64,000 nucleotides of DNA, from contig NZ_CANMDB010000001.1 of NCBI RefSeq assembly GCF_947496515.1, positions 558,001-622,000 on the forward strand, read 5' to 3'. A program made the translations under genes and the position numbers. Positions within the stretch are counted from its first letter, which is position 1. Every line of letters starts with the position of its first letter. The notes beneath the pieces were generated by a model. It saw only the letters and a list, made by a program, of their open reading frames with translations, ran no database searches and was not told the DNA's origin. This document shows positions 46,067 through 54,451 of the stretch, piece after piece. Source of the stretch: an uncultured Roseobacter sp. GTDB lineage: Bacteria; Pseudomonadota; Alphaproteobacteria; Rhodobacterales; Rhodobacteraceae.

Positions 46067-46846
46067 ATGCCCGCTGATTTCGACACCGCCTGCACCCTGG
46101 CCGAAAGCGACCGCATCCGCGGCCTCGACATCTCCATGTTCGACACGGAAGATGCGGTCAATGTCATCCTGCAGCGCTCCGAGGTGCTGGCCGACCGCCC
46201 CCGCCCCGGCCGGATCATCCGCGCATGGAGCGATGGCGACACGCGGCCCATCCGCGCCATCGCCGAGGCCGAGGGCGAGACCCTCATCCGCCGGGCCATC
46301 GCCTTCATCTTCCTCGAATTCGACACCCTCCGCCCGACACTGGCCGAGATCGCACCAGCGCGCGTGGCAGACATCGGCTGCGGCTACGCGATCTTCGGTC
46401 TGCCGTTGGCGCTGGACGTCGGATGCCACCTGACGCTGATCGATCTGGAACAGAGCGACGCGCGCCACTTCGGGTTCCAGCAACGCGCGGCCGCCTACAG
46501 CAATCTGGCGCGCGCCGCCGCTTTCCTGACGGCCAACGGCGTCCCTGACGCACAGATCGACACGCTCAACCCCGACACCCGCGATGTCATGACGATCCCG
46601 CCGGTCGATCTGGCCGTCAGCTTCCTGTCCTGCGGGTTCCACTACCCCTGGCAGACCTATGCGGCCTTCCTCGGCCAGCGGATCACCCCGGGCGGCGCCG
46701 CGATCCTCGACATCCGCGCCCGCAAGGCCGAAACCGCCCGCCGGGAGCTGGCTGCCATCGGCACAGTCACGCCCCTGCACAAGGCCGCGGGCGGCGGGGC
46801 CGAGCGTCTGCTGATCCGCACACCCGGCCTGCGGCAACCGCCGTAA
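46067..46846 (+). CDS. class I SAM-dependent methyltransferase-like protein
   Basis: 259 residues. The SAM-binding motif I is visible as VADIGCGYAIFGLPLALD (about residues 103-120), motif II-like HLTLIDLEQSD follows, and LAVSFLSCGFHYPWQTY and ITPGGAAILDIR fit later Rossmann strands. The N-terminal 90 residues are a separate helical region. Substrate unknown. The ribosome site is poor and the gene follows the gene-poor stretch. It is convergent with liuC, with a strong hairpin between. Confidence 0.75.
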   Translation: MPADFDTACTLAESDRIRGLDISMFDTEDAVNVILQRSEVLADRPRPGRIIRAWSDGDTRPIRAIAEAEGETLIRRAIAFIFLEFDTLRPTLAEIAPARVADIGCGYAIFGLPLALDVGCHLTLIDLEQSDARHFGFQQRAAAYSNLARAAAFLTANGVPDAQIDTLNPDTRDVMTIPPVDLAVSFLSCGFHYPWQTYAAFLGQRITPGGAAILDIRARKAETARRELAAIGTVTPLHKAAGGGAERLLIRTPGLRQPP

Positions 46847-46882
46847 CCTCTCAGACGTCCCGCCCGACCGCAGGTCCGGGCA

Positions 46883-46915
46883 GCCGCCTCCCTGCCTCGA
46901 TGGCGGGGAGGCGGC
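46883..46915. terminator. strong GC hairpin between convergent methyltransferase and liuC genes
   Basis: Arms GCCGCCTCCCTGCC (46883-46896) and GGCGGGGAGGCGGC (46902-46915) pair at 13 of 14 positions around TCGAT. No clear T-run on either side, so it may act as a barrier or 3' stabiliser for either transcript. Confidence 0.6.
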
Positions 46916-47065
46916 TTGCTCCCCTTCCCCCAATACGCGCTTCCGGTTCAGGCGCGCCACCAGGTTCAACCCTCTGCCCGTCGCAAAGCGCCGTGCCGCA
47001 GCACCACCGGCTCTATCCCGGCGCCATAAAAACGCGACGACCTGTCAAATCGCAGAGCGCCGATC

Positions 47066-47848
47066 TCACGCCACCCAGCTTGCCTTGCGCTTGTCAAAGA
47101 ACGCCGCGATCCCTTCGGCTGCCTCCGGTGTCTCCCACTGCGCGGCCAGCGCCGCCACACTCCGCTCGACCTGTGCTGCATCGACCCGCGCGCCCAGATC
47201 CCGCGCCAGAGCCTTGGCCGCGGCCACCGCACCGGGTGCGCAGGCGAGATAAGGTGCGACCTCCGCCTCGACCGCCGCCGCCAAAGCCTCCTCGGGCACG
47301 GCCCGCGCCAGGATCCCCAGATCCACCGCCTCCGCCGCGTCAAAGAGCCGAGAAGACATGAAAACCCGCCGCGCGCGCCCCTCGCCCATGCGCGCCAGCA
47401 CATAGGGACCGATCGTCGCCGGGATCAGACCCAGCCGCGTCTCCGTAAACCCAAAGCGCGCGCCCTGGGCGGCCACCGCCACATCGCACACGCAGGCCAG
47501 CCCCACGCCGCCGCCAAAAGCATTCCCCTGCACCGCCCCGATCAGGGGCTTCGGCAGCGCGTTGAGCGCCCCCAGCATGTCAGCAAGCTTGCGGGCCTCG
47601 GCCATCCGCGCGGGCCCGTCCATCTCGCGCTGTGCTGCCATCCACGCCAGATCGCCCCCCGCGCAAAAGCTCCGGCCCGTCCCGCTCAACACCACGACCC
47701 GCACCGACGGATCCGCCCCCAGCTCCGCCGCCGCCTGGCTCAGCTCCTCCAGCATCCGTGCGGACATCGCGTTGTGCTTCTCGGGGCGGTTCAGCCGCAA
47801 ACTGGCCACCCCGCGCGCGTCTTTCTCCAGCTCCAGCGTCTCGAACAT
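47066..47848 (-). CDS. liuC: enoyl-CoA hydratase/isomerase, probable methylglutaconyl-CoA hydratase
   Basis: 260-residue crotonase. Oxyanion-hole motifs: NRPEKHNAMSARM and FCAGGDLAWMA; substrate loop NAFGGGVGLACVCDVAV; ETRLGLIPATIGPYV with the catalytic Glu region. It is last of the liu cluster, where 3-methylglutaconyl-CoA hydration to HMG-CoA is the missing step, so that reaction is inferred from context. ATG 47848 follows GGAGGGGTG, better than the in-frame alternative at 47863. Confidence 0.9.
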   Translation of the reverse strand: MFETLELEKDARGVASLRLNRPEKHNAMSARMLEELSQAAAELGADPSVRVVVLSGTGRSFCAGGDLAWMAAQREMDGPARMAEARKLADMLGALNALPKPLIGAVQGNAFGGGVGLACVCDVAVAAQGARFGFTETRLGLIPATIGPYVLARMGEGRARRVFMSSRLFDAAEAVDLGILARAVPEEALAAAVEAEVAPYLACAPGAVAAAKALARDLGARVDAAQVERSVAALAAQWETPEAAEGIAAFFDKRKASWVA

Positions 47849-47900
47849 CACCCCTCCTGTCACAGATCACCGCAGCGCAAGCACACGGCCCACACCTGCC

Positions 47901-48779
47901 CTATACATCCACAGGGGTGCGCGCCGCGTCACTCAGGCGCTGCGCCATCTCCGCCGCCCGCGTGATCACCTCCCGGTCGAGCCCCGTCTCATAGCCCAGA
48001 GCGGCCAGATGCGCCGCCACCGCCTCCGTGGCCACATTGCCCGCGGCACCGGGCGCAAAGGGACAGCCACCCAGCCCCGCCACCGCCGCATCGAACACCC
48101 GCACCCCAAGGCTCAGCGACGTATCGATCATCTCCATCGCGCGCCCGTGGGTATCGTGGTAATGCCCCGCCAGCCGACCCACGGGCACCACATCGCGCAC
48201 CGCCAGCAGCATCCGCGCGATGCTGTCAGGCGTGCCCGCCCCGATGGTATCGCCCAGGCTCACCTCATAGCACCCCATGGCGAACAGCCGGTCCGCCACC
48301 GCCGCCACCGCCGCAGGTGCCACCGGCCCATCGTAGGGACAGGCCACCACACAGGACACATAGCCCCGCACCGGCAAATCGATGTGCCGCGCCGCCTCCA
48401 GAATGGGCTCGAACCGCGCGATGCTCTCGTCAATCCCGGCGTTCACATTGGCCCGGCTGAACCCTTCGGAGGCAGAGGCAAAGACGGCAATCTCATCCGC
48501 CCCCGCCGCCTGCGCCTCCTCAAATCCACGCAGGTTCGGCGTCAGCGCCGCGTAGCGCACCCCGGGCGCCCGGGTGATCCCCGCCAGCACCTCGGCCGAG
48601 CGGGCCATCTGCGGCACCCATTTGGGCGATACGAAACTGCCCACCTCGATCCGGCCGAACCCGGCAGCGCTCAGCAGATCCACCAGCGCCACGCGCTCGG
48701 CCACCGCGATCTCGCGGGCCTCATTCTGCAGACCGTCCCGCGGGCCCACCTCGAAAATCTCACATGCCCCCAGGCTCAT
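47901..48779 (-). CDS. liuE: hydroxymethylglutaryl-CoA lyase
   Basis: Cleaves HMG-CoA to acetoacetate and acetyl-CoA at the end of leucine catabolism. 292 residues, TIM barrel of the HMGL-like family: EVGPRDGLQNE (Arg13, Asp14 at the active site), SFVSPKWVPQMA, SLGDTIGAGTP, the metal-binding HYHDTHGRA, and the signature GLGGCPFAPGAAGNVATE with the reactive Cys. Located 52 bases upstream of liuC on the same strand and 71 bases downstream of the GST gene. Confidence 0.96.
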   Translation of the reverse strand: MSLGACEIFEVGPRDGLQNEAREIAVAERVALVDLLSAAGFGRIEVGSFVSPKWVPQMARSAEVLAGITRAPGVRYAALTPNLRGFEEAQAAGADEIAVFASASEGFSRANVNAGIDESIARFEPILEAARHIDLPVRGYVSCVVACPYDGPVAPAAVAAVADRLFAMGCYEVSLGDTIGAGTPDSIARMLLAVRDVVPVGRLAGHYHDTHGRAMEMIDTSLSLGVRVFDAAVAGLGGCPFAPGAAGNVATEAVAAHLAALGYETGLDREVITRAAEMAQRLSDAARTPVDV

Positions 48780-48808
48780 CGCTCCCCCCTCTCGCGCAAC
48801 GCGCTCTC

Positions 48809-48829
48809 TTCATCTTGCCAAATAAACTC
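48809..48829. repeat. 21-nt intercistronic repeat, copy 1
   Basis: TTCATCTTGCCAAATAAACTC lies in the gap between liuE and the GST gene, 30 bases before the liuE start. A second copy at 52173-52193 matches 18 of 21 bases and sits 27 bases before the start of the 51439-52146 gene. Two copies at the same relative position suggest a dispersed element, not chance. Confidence 0.5.
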
Positions 48830-48850
48830 ACTGTCCCGACCGCGCCGCGC

Positions 48851-49504
48851 TCACGAAGGCCAGGGCGCATAGAAATCCCGGTCGTAAAGACCGCCACCCT
48901 CCGGCAGGGACGCGCGAAACGCCGGCCGCCCCGCGATCCGCTCGTACCAATCCGCCAGAGCCCCATGCCCATCGAGCCGCGTGAAATGCCGCGCCATATA
49001 GACCGCCTGCCCCACACTCACATCCGCAGCCGTAAACGCATCCCCCAACAGACAGGCCCGCCCGTCCTGCAACAGCACCTCCAGCGCATCGTAGCACTTT
49101 CCCACCCGTGCCGCCTCCAGTTTCATCACCACCGGGCTGCGCATCGCATCCTCGTAGAGCATCACATGCTGCTGGGTCAGCGCCGCCACATGCTGGCTGA
49201 TGGTCTCCGCGAAATGCACCCAGACCAGCCACGCCGCCCGCTCCCCATGCCCCGGCATCCGGCCCAGCCCCTCCGGGCTGAACCGCTCGCACAGCACCTG
49301 CGTGATGGCCCCCGTCTCGAACAGCACCTCCCCGTCCAGCTCCAGCGCCGGGACCCGCCCCGCCGGCGACAGCGCCAGAAAACCCGCTTCCCGCAGGCTG
49401 CGATCAAAGGGGTAGGTCTTCACCGTAAAGTCGACCCCCAGCTCGTGCAGCAACCACAGGCTGCGCATGGAGCGTGTCTGCGGGCAGTGATGCAGCGTGA
49501 TCAT
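48851..49504 (-). CDS. glutathione S-transferase family protein
   Basis: 217 residues. Thioredoxin-like N domain (MITLHHCPQTRSMRSLWLLHELGVDF, GRVPALELDGEVLFETGAI with the cis-Pro and Glu/Thr glutathione site) and a helical C domain (LLGDAFTAADVSVGQAVYMARHF). Its start overlaps the liuD stop by 4 bases, so it is part of the leucine operon. It may handle reactive enoyl-CoA adducts with glutathione; that role is inference from context. Confidence 0.92.
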   Translation of the reverse strand: MITLHHCPQTRSMRSLWLLHELGVDFTVKTYPFDRSLREAGFLALSPAGRVPALELDGEVLFETGAITQVLCERFSPEGLGRMPGHGERAAWLVWVHFAETISQHVAALTQQHVMLYEDAMRSPVVMKLEAARVGKCYDALEVLLQDGRACLLGDAFTAADVSVGQAVYMARHFTRLDGHGALADWYERIAGRPAFRASLPEGGGLYDRDFYAPWPS

Positions 49505-51435
49505 GCCTCCGCCTCCAGCCGGATAAGTGCCGCCCCCGCCGCCACCTGATCCCCTTCCGCCGCCAGCACTTCAGCCACCACACCGTCGCGCGCGGCCACC
49601 AGCCCGTGCTCCATCTTCATCGCCTCCAGCACCGCCAACCGGTCACCGACCGCCACCGCCTGACCGGGGGTGGCGTCGATGGATTTCACCAAGCCCGGCA
49701 TGGGCGCCTCGATCAGCGTGCCGTCCCCGGCCGCCGCAGTTGCCCGGTCCAGCGGATCGACCCGTTCGACCGACAGCCCATAAAGATCAAAGACCGTGAT
49801 GACGGACCCCGCCACACTCACGCGCGGCGCAGGACTACCGCCGACCGTCCAGATCCCGCCGCGGCGCACCGCCTCGACCGTCTCATCGCCCACCTGCCAC
49901 CGCTGCAGCACGTCCGAGCAGACCTCGACCGTCAACTCCCGCACCGCATCTCCCACGCGCAGTTGCACGCTCTGCCGCAGGGGTTGCCACAGCGCAAACC
50001 CCGCCAGCGGCCCTGGCTCCAGCAGGCCGAGTGCGGCCATCCCGGCCAGCGCCAGATGCCGCGGCGCGGGCACCGGCTGCACGCTCAACGTCTCCAGATC
50101 CCGGGCGATCAGACCGGTATCGACCTCACCGCGCCCGAAGCCCTCATGCGCCGCCAGCGCCCCCAGAAAGCCCAGGTTCGTCACCGTGCCCGCCACCTCA
50201 CAGCCCGCCAGCGCCCGCCGCAACCGCGCCAGTGCAACCGCCCGCGTCGGACCATGGGTAATCACCTTGGCGATCATCGGATCGTAGAAAGGGCTGATGG
50301 TATCGCCACTACGCACGCCACTGTCCGCCCGTGCCCCCTCCGGAAAGCGCAAATGGCTCAGCGTCCCGGTGGCAGGCAGAAACCCCGCCGCCACGTCTTC
50401 GGCGTAAAGCCGCGCCTCAAAGGCATGGCCCCGCAACCCCAGATCCTCCTGACGCGCGGGCAGCCCCTCGCCCGCCGCCACCCGCAATTGCCACGCCACC
50501 AGATCGACCCCGGTGATGGCCTCCGTCACCGGATGCTCCACCTGAAGCCGCGTGTTCATCTCCATGAAGAAGAACCCGTCCGACCGCAGCCCGCCCGCGC
50601 CGTCCACGATGAATTCCACCGTACCCGCGCCAGCATAACCAATGGCCTCCGCCGCCCGCACTGCCGCCGCACCCATGGCGCCGCGCATCTCCTCGGTCAT
50701 GCCCGGCGCGGGCGCCTCCTCGATCACCTTCTGGTGCCGCCGCTGCAGCGAACAGTCCCGCTCAAAAAGATGCACGGCACGGCTGCCGTCGCCAAAGACC
50801 TGCACTTCGATATGCCGCGGCTGGCTCACGAACCGCTCCACCAGCACATCCGCGTTGCCAAAGGCAGTCCGCGCCTCGCTGCGGGCCGAGGCAAGTGCCG
50901 CGGCGAAATCACCCGCACCCTCCACCAGCCGCATACCCTTGCCGCCCCCACCTGCCACAGCCTTGATCATCACCGGATAGCCGATCTCCGCCGCCGCCTC
51001 CGCCAGCCGCGCGTCACCCTGATCCGCGCCGTGATAGCCGGGCACCACCGGCACGCCCGCCTCCACCATCAACGCCTTCGCCGCATCCTTCAGACCCATG
51101 GCGCGAATGGCCTGCGCCGACGGACCGATGAACACCAGCCCGGCGGCCTCGACCGCAGCCACGAAATCGGGGTTCTCGCTCAGAAACCCGTAGCCCGCAT
51201 GAATGGCCTCAGCCCCCTCCGCCAGCGCGGCTTCAATGATCCTGTCTCCCCGCAGGTAGCTCTCGGCCGGGGCAGAGCCGCCGATATGCACCGCGCGATC
51301 CGCCATCGCCACATGTTTGGCCTGCGCATCCGCATCCGAATAGACCGCGACACACCGTACCCCCATGGCCTGCGCCGTCTCGATCACCCGGCAGGCGATC
51401 TCGCCCCGGTTCGCGATCAGGATCGTTTCAAACAT
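49501..51435 (-). CDS. liuD: methylcrotonyl-CoA carboxylase biotin-carrying (alpha) subunit
   Basis: 644 residues: biotin carboxylase domain (MFETILIANRGEIACRVIET, HAGYGFLSENPDF, KAVAGGGGKGMRLV, EMNTRLQVEHPVTEAI), a BT linker region (about 455-565) and biotinyl domain with EAMKMEH (Lys607). Works with LiuB to carboxylate 3-methylcrotonyl-CoA. Assignment to the leucine pathway over propionyl-CoA rests on neighbours ivd, liuB, liuC and liuE; pccA is a separate gene at 12712-14754. Overlaps the GST gene by 4 bases; 3 bases from the upstream unknown gene. Confidence 0.95.
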   Translation of the reverse strand: MFETILIANRGEIACRVIETAQAMGVRCVAVYSDADAQAKHVAMADRAVHIGGSAPAESYLRGDRIIEAALAEGAEAIHAGYGFLSENPDFVAAVEAAGLVFIGPSAQAIRAMGLKDAAKALMVEAGVPVVPGYHGADQGDARLAEAAAEIGYPVMIKAVAGGGGKGMRLVEGAGDFAAALASARSEARTAFGNADVLVERFVSQPRHIEVQVFGDGSRAVHLFERDCSLQRRHQKVIEEAPAPGMTEEMRGAMGAAAVRAAEAIGYAGAGTVEFIVDGAGGLRSDGFFFMEMNTRLQVEHPVTEAITGVDLVAWQLRVAAGEGLPARQEDLGLRGHAFEARLYAEDVAAGFLPATGTLSHLRFPEGARADSGVRSGDTISPFYDPMIAKVITHGPTRAVALARLRRALAGCEVAGTVTNLGFLGALAAHEGFGRGEVDTGLIARDLETLSVQPVPAPRHLALAGMAALGLLEPGPLAGFALWQPLRQSVQLRVGDAVRELTVEVCSDVLQRWQVGDETVEAVRRGGIWTVGGSPAPRVSVAGSVITVFDLYGLSVERVDPLDRATAAAGDGTLIEAPMPGLVKSIDATPGQAVAVGDRLAVLEAMKMEHGLVAARDGVVAEVLAAEGDQVAAGAALIRLEAEA

Positions 51436-51438
51436 ATC

Positions 51439-52146
51439 TCACCACCATGACCCCGAGGTCCCGTCCATCAGATGTTGTCGCACGTAGGCCGGCAAAGGCC
51501 AGGCATCGTAATCAACCCCCGTCAGCCGCCCCGGCGGTGCGCCACGCCAGGCGTGCCGGTAAAGCTCCATATGCAGTGTGATCTCGATCTGTTCGAGCGC
51601 TGCATCCACCTTGCCCTTGGTCTCGGCAATGCCGTCCTCGAGCTTCTGCGCCGCGCTCTTCTGTTGCAGCCAGCCGCGCGGCAGGATCTGCCCCAGCACC
51701 TTGCTCCCGGCGGAGACCGCCACCAGCAGCACCAGATTGGCCAGCACCCCGGGCAGCGACGGGGCGGCGATGTCGCGGAAAAACCCTGGCAACCCGCCGA
51801 ACCAGCCGCGTTTGGTACCCGACTGCGCCGCAAGCTCCGACCGGGCAAGATCAAACTCCTGCGCAAAACTCTCGCGGAACTGGCGGGCAAAGGCACGACG
51901 GTTGAAATCAGACCGCCCCGCCCAAAGCTGCAGCTTCGGCCGCACGAACCACCCTTGCCGGGACTGCTCCACGAACTCCTCGAAATCGAAGATGAAAAAG
52001 TAATCCTCCGCATCCGCCGAATTGTGGATCAGGTAGACCGGCAGCGCCACCTGCCGCCCCAGCGTCGGCAGACTGACCCCGCCAAAGGCGCCCGCAACGC
52101 GCTCCCTGATCCGGCGGATCCCGCTCACGCCCCGCACCCGCACCAC
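51439..52146 (-). CDS. hypothetical membrane-associated protein in the liu operon
   Basis: About 235 residues, starting at a GTG (52146) in a run of GTG codons, so the exact start is uncertain. The first third (LPVYLIHNSADAEDYFFIFDFEEFVEQSRQGWFVRPKLQL) looks like a beta-rich domain. One hydrophobic segment (SLPGVLANLVLLVAVSAGS, about residues 128-147) could be a membrane helix, and a helical tail follows (QKLEDGIAETKGKVDAALEQ). No known family recognised. It is 3 bases upstream of liuD and so co-transcribed with leucine catabolism. Confidence 0.72.
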   Translation of the reverse strand: MVRVRGVSGIRRIRERVAGAFGGVSLPTLGRQVALPVYLIHNSADAEDYFFIFDFEEFVEQSRQGWFVRPKLQLWAGRSDFNRRAFARQFRESFAQEFDLARSELAAQSGTKRGWFGGLPGFFRDIAAPSLPGVLANLVLLVAVSAGSKVLGQILPRGWLQQKSAAQKLEDGIAETKGKVDAALEQIEITLHMELYRHAWRGAPPGRLTGVDYDAWPLPAYVRQHLMDGTSGSWW

Positions 52147-52172
52147 GACCGGTGCAGGCCCTGCCCCGCTCT

Positions 52173-52193
52173 TTCATCTTGCCCGAAAAACTC
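52173..52193. repeat. 21-nt intercistronic repeat, copy 2, followed by GC hairpins
   Basis: TTCATCTTGCCCGAAAAACTC matches copy 1 at 48809-48829 in 18 of 21 bases. It is followed by a perfect hairpin CGGGGGC-AGC-GCCCCCG (52213-52229) and then CCCGG-CA-CCGGG, giving a compact palindromic unit like REP elements of this group. Confidence 0.5.
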
Positions 52194-52278
52194 CGGGGGA
52201 GGTGCGCAGCACCGGGGGCAGCGCCCCCGACCCGGCACCGGGTCCCTTACGACATTCCTACCCGACCGCGCGCCGCGC

Positions 52279-52332
52279 ACCGACGTTATACCGACGGGAT
52301 ACCGACGCGATACCGATGCACCACCGACGCCC
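52279..52332. repeat. five tandem 11-bp direct repeats
   Basis: Successive units ACCGACGTTAT, ACCGACGGGAT, ACCGACGCGAT, ACCGATGCACC and ACCGACGCCC (last one partial) at an exact 11-base period, ending 5 bases before the liuB stop. The period is close to one DNA helical turn. Confidence 0.7.
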
Positions 52333-52336
52333 ATTT

Positions 52337-53941
52337 TCACATCCGGAAGACGCCAAACCGCGTCTCCTCGATAGGGGCATTCAGCGCAGCCGACAGCGAC
52401 AGAAACAGCACATCCCGGCTGCGGCGCGGGTCAATCACACCATCGTCCCAGAGCCGCGCCGAGGCATAGAGCGGATGGCTCTGCCGCTCGAACATCTCAA
52501 TCGTCGGTTGCTTGAACGCGGCCTCGTCCTCGGCGCTCCAGGTCTCGCCCGCACGCTCCAAGGCGTCGCGTTTCACAGTCGCCAGCACCCCCGCCGCCTG
52601 CGGCCCGCCCATGACGGAAATGCGGCTGTTGGGCCAGCTCCACAGGAAGCGAGGAGAGTAGGCCCGCCCCGCCATCCCGTAGTTGCCCGCGCCGAAAGAC
52701 CCCCCCACCAGCATGGTCACCTTGGGCACATTCGTGGAAGCCACGGCGGTGACCATCTTGGCCCCATGCCGCGCGATCCCTTCGTTCTCATACTTACGGC
52801 CGACCATGAAACCCGTGATATTCTGCAGAAAAACCAACGGGATACACCGCTGAGAACACAGCTCAACGAAATGCGCACCCTTTTGCGCGGCCTCCGAAAA
52901 CAGCACGCCATTGTTGGCCACGATGCCAATGGGGCAGCCTTTCAGATGCGCGAACCCGGTCACCAGCGTCTCGCCAAAACGCGGTTTGAATTCGTCAAAG
53001 CGCGAACCGTCCACCACCCGCGCGATCACCTCGCGGATGTCATAGGGCGTGCGCAGATCGCCCGGCACCACGCCCAAAATCTCTTCGGGATCATAGGCAG
53101 GCTCTTCGGGCGCCTCCCACTGCACCGTGACCGGTTTCGCGCGGTTCAGCGACGCGACCGCGCGCCGCGCGAGGCTCAGCGCATGGGCGTCATCCTCCGC
53201 CAGATAGTCCGCCACCCCGCTCAAACGCGTGTGCACATCGCCACCGCCCAGATCCTCCGCCGTGACAACCTCACCTGTCGCAGCCTTGACCAAGGGCGGC
53301 CCGGCCAGAAAGATAGTGCCTTGATCCCGAACGATAATTGTCACATCTGACATGGCGGGCACATAAGCGCCACCCGCCGTGCACGAACCCATGACAACCG
53401 CAATCTGCGCGATCCCCGCTGCACTCATCCGCGCCTGATTGTAGAAGATGCGGCCAAAATGATCGCGGTCTGGAAAGACCTCGTCCTGATTGGGCAGGTT
53501 CGCGCCCCCGCTGTCCACCAGATAGATGCAGGGCAGGTGATTCTCCGCCGCGATCTCCTGCGCGCGCAGGTGTTTCTTGACCGTCATGGGATAGTAGGTG
53601 CCGCCCTTCACCGTGGCGTCGTTGCAGACGACCATCACCTCCTGCCCCTTGACCTGCCCGACGCCCGCGATCACGCCCGCGCAGGGGGCCGCCCCCTCGT
53701 AGAGCCCGTGCGCCGCGGTCGCCCCCACCTCCAGAAACGGGCTGCCGGGATCAAGCAGATTTGCAACCCGGTCACGCGGCAGCATCTTGCCCCGGCTCAC
53801 ATGCCGCGCGCGCGACCGCTCACCACCGCCAAGGGCTGCCGTCGCTGCCACGGCTGCCACCTCCTCCAGAGCCGCCAGATGCGCCGCACGATTGGTCCGG
53901 AACACGTCTGAGGTGGGCAATGCCTGGGATGACAGCTTCAT
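52337..53941 (-). CDS. liuB: methylcrotonyl-CoA carboxylase beta subunit
   Basis: Carboxyltransferase subunit, 534 residues, the usual MCC-beta length. Motifs: [124 protein letters not shown]. The [11 protein letters not shown] segment distinguishes MCC from propionyl-CoA carboxylase beta subunits. 40 bases separate it from the small membrane protein gene upstream; the 190-base gap downstream holds repeats. Confidence 0.96.
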   Translation of the reverse strand: MKLSSQALPTSDVFRTNRAAHLAALEEVAAVAATAALGGGERSRARHVSRGKMLPRDRVANLLDPGSPFLEVGATAAHGLYEGAAPCAGVIAGVGQVKGQEVMVVCNDATVKGGTYYPMTVKKHLRAQEIAAENHLPCIYLVDSGGANLPNQDEVFPDRDHFGRIFYNQARMSAAGIAQIAVVMGSCTAGGAYVPAMSDVTIIVRDQGTIFLAGPPLVKAATGEVVTAEDLGGGDVHTRLSGVADYLAEDDAHALSLARRAVASLNRAKPVTVQWEAPEEPAYDPEEILGVVPGDLRTPYDIREVIARVVDGSRFDEFKPRFGETLVTGFAHLKGCPIGIVANNGVLFSEAAQKGAHFVELCSQRCIPLVFLQNITGFMVGRKYENEGIARHGAKMVTAVASTNVPKVTMLVGGSFGAGNYGMAGRAYSPRFLWSWPNSRISVMGGPQAAGVLATVKRDALERAGETWSAEDEAAFKQPTIEMFERQSHPLYASARLWDDGVIDPRRSRDVLFLSLSAALNAPIEETRFGVFRM

Positions 53942-53981
53942 GACAACCTCTTGTTTTGCCGATATCCTTCAACAGGATGGC

Positions 53982-54293
53982 TCATATCTGGCCCGCCGGA
54001 TCTGACGGTTGCGGGATGATCAGCAAGCGTCCGAAACGATCCGCCGGATAGTCGAAGCGGACGCCCGACCGGGCGCAGCGCACTACGATCCAGACACCCT
54101 CGCCCTGTCCCGGCACCGCCACGCAGTCGGTCAGCCGGGCGCCCGCGCCGCCTTCGGTCAGGTAGCGCTGCGCGTAGGTGGTGATCACGTCCGTCTCGGT
54201 GATCGTGGCGAGGATCCAGCCCCAGCGAAAGGCCCAGCCGGCGCCGCCAAGAACCACGACCGCGAGCGGCGCAAACCACAGCCAGCGCGGCAT
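53982..54293 (-). CDS. small membrane-anchored protein upstream of liuB
   Basis: 103 residues. One N-terminal transmembrane helix (LWFAPLAVVVLGGAGWAFRWGW) followed by a small soluble domain with two Cys residues (LTDCVAVPGQGEGVWIVVRC). The rest (ITETDVITTYAQRYLTEGG, FDYPADRFGRLLIIPQP) suggests a short periplasmic fold. No family recognised. It is first of the minus-strand liuB group, 40 bases ahead, and divergent from ompW across 158 bases. Likely a Rhodobacterales-specific companion of the liu genes. Confidence 0.75.
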   Translation of the reverse strand: MPRWLWFAPLAVVVLGGAGWAFRWGWILATITETDVITTYAQRYLTEGGAGARLTDCVAVPGQGEGVWIVVRCARSGVRFDYPADRFGRLLIIPQPSDPAGQI

Positions 54294-54376
54294 CAGACCC
54301 GGCCATGGCAGCCCGCGTCCCGAACCACCTGCAACCTGTCAAAAACCATCTTTCTGCGGCGACCGATGGGATCATC

Positions 54377-54390
54377 TTGATCTGTGTCAA
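54377..54390 (+). promoter_or_regulatory. FNR/FnrL-type site upstream of ompW
   Basis: TTGATCTGTGTCAA fits the FNR-family consensus TTGA-N6-TCAA (TTGAT-N4-ATCAA with one mismatch). It lies 62 bases upstream of the ompW start, in the region shared with the divergent liuB group. OmpW is a known FNR target in several proteobacteria, supporting oxygen-responsive control. Confidence 0.65.
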
Positions 54391-54451
54391 CGCAACGGTA
54401 ACCAAGTTTGTGTATCGGACCGGAGAACGTGGTCAAAGAAGGGGCACCCAC

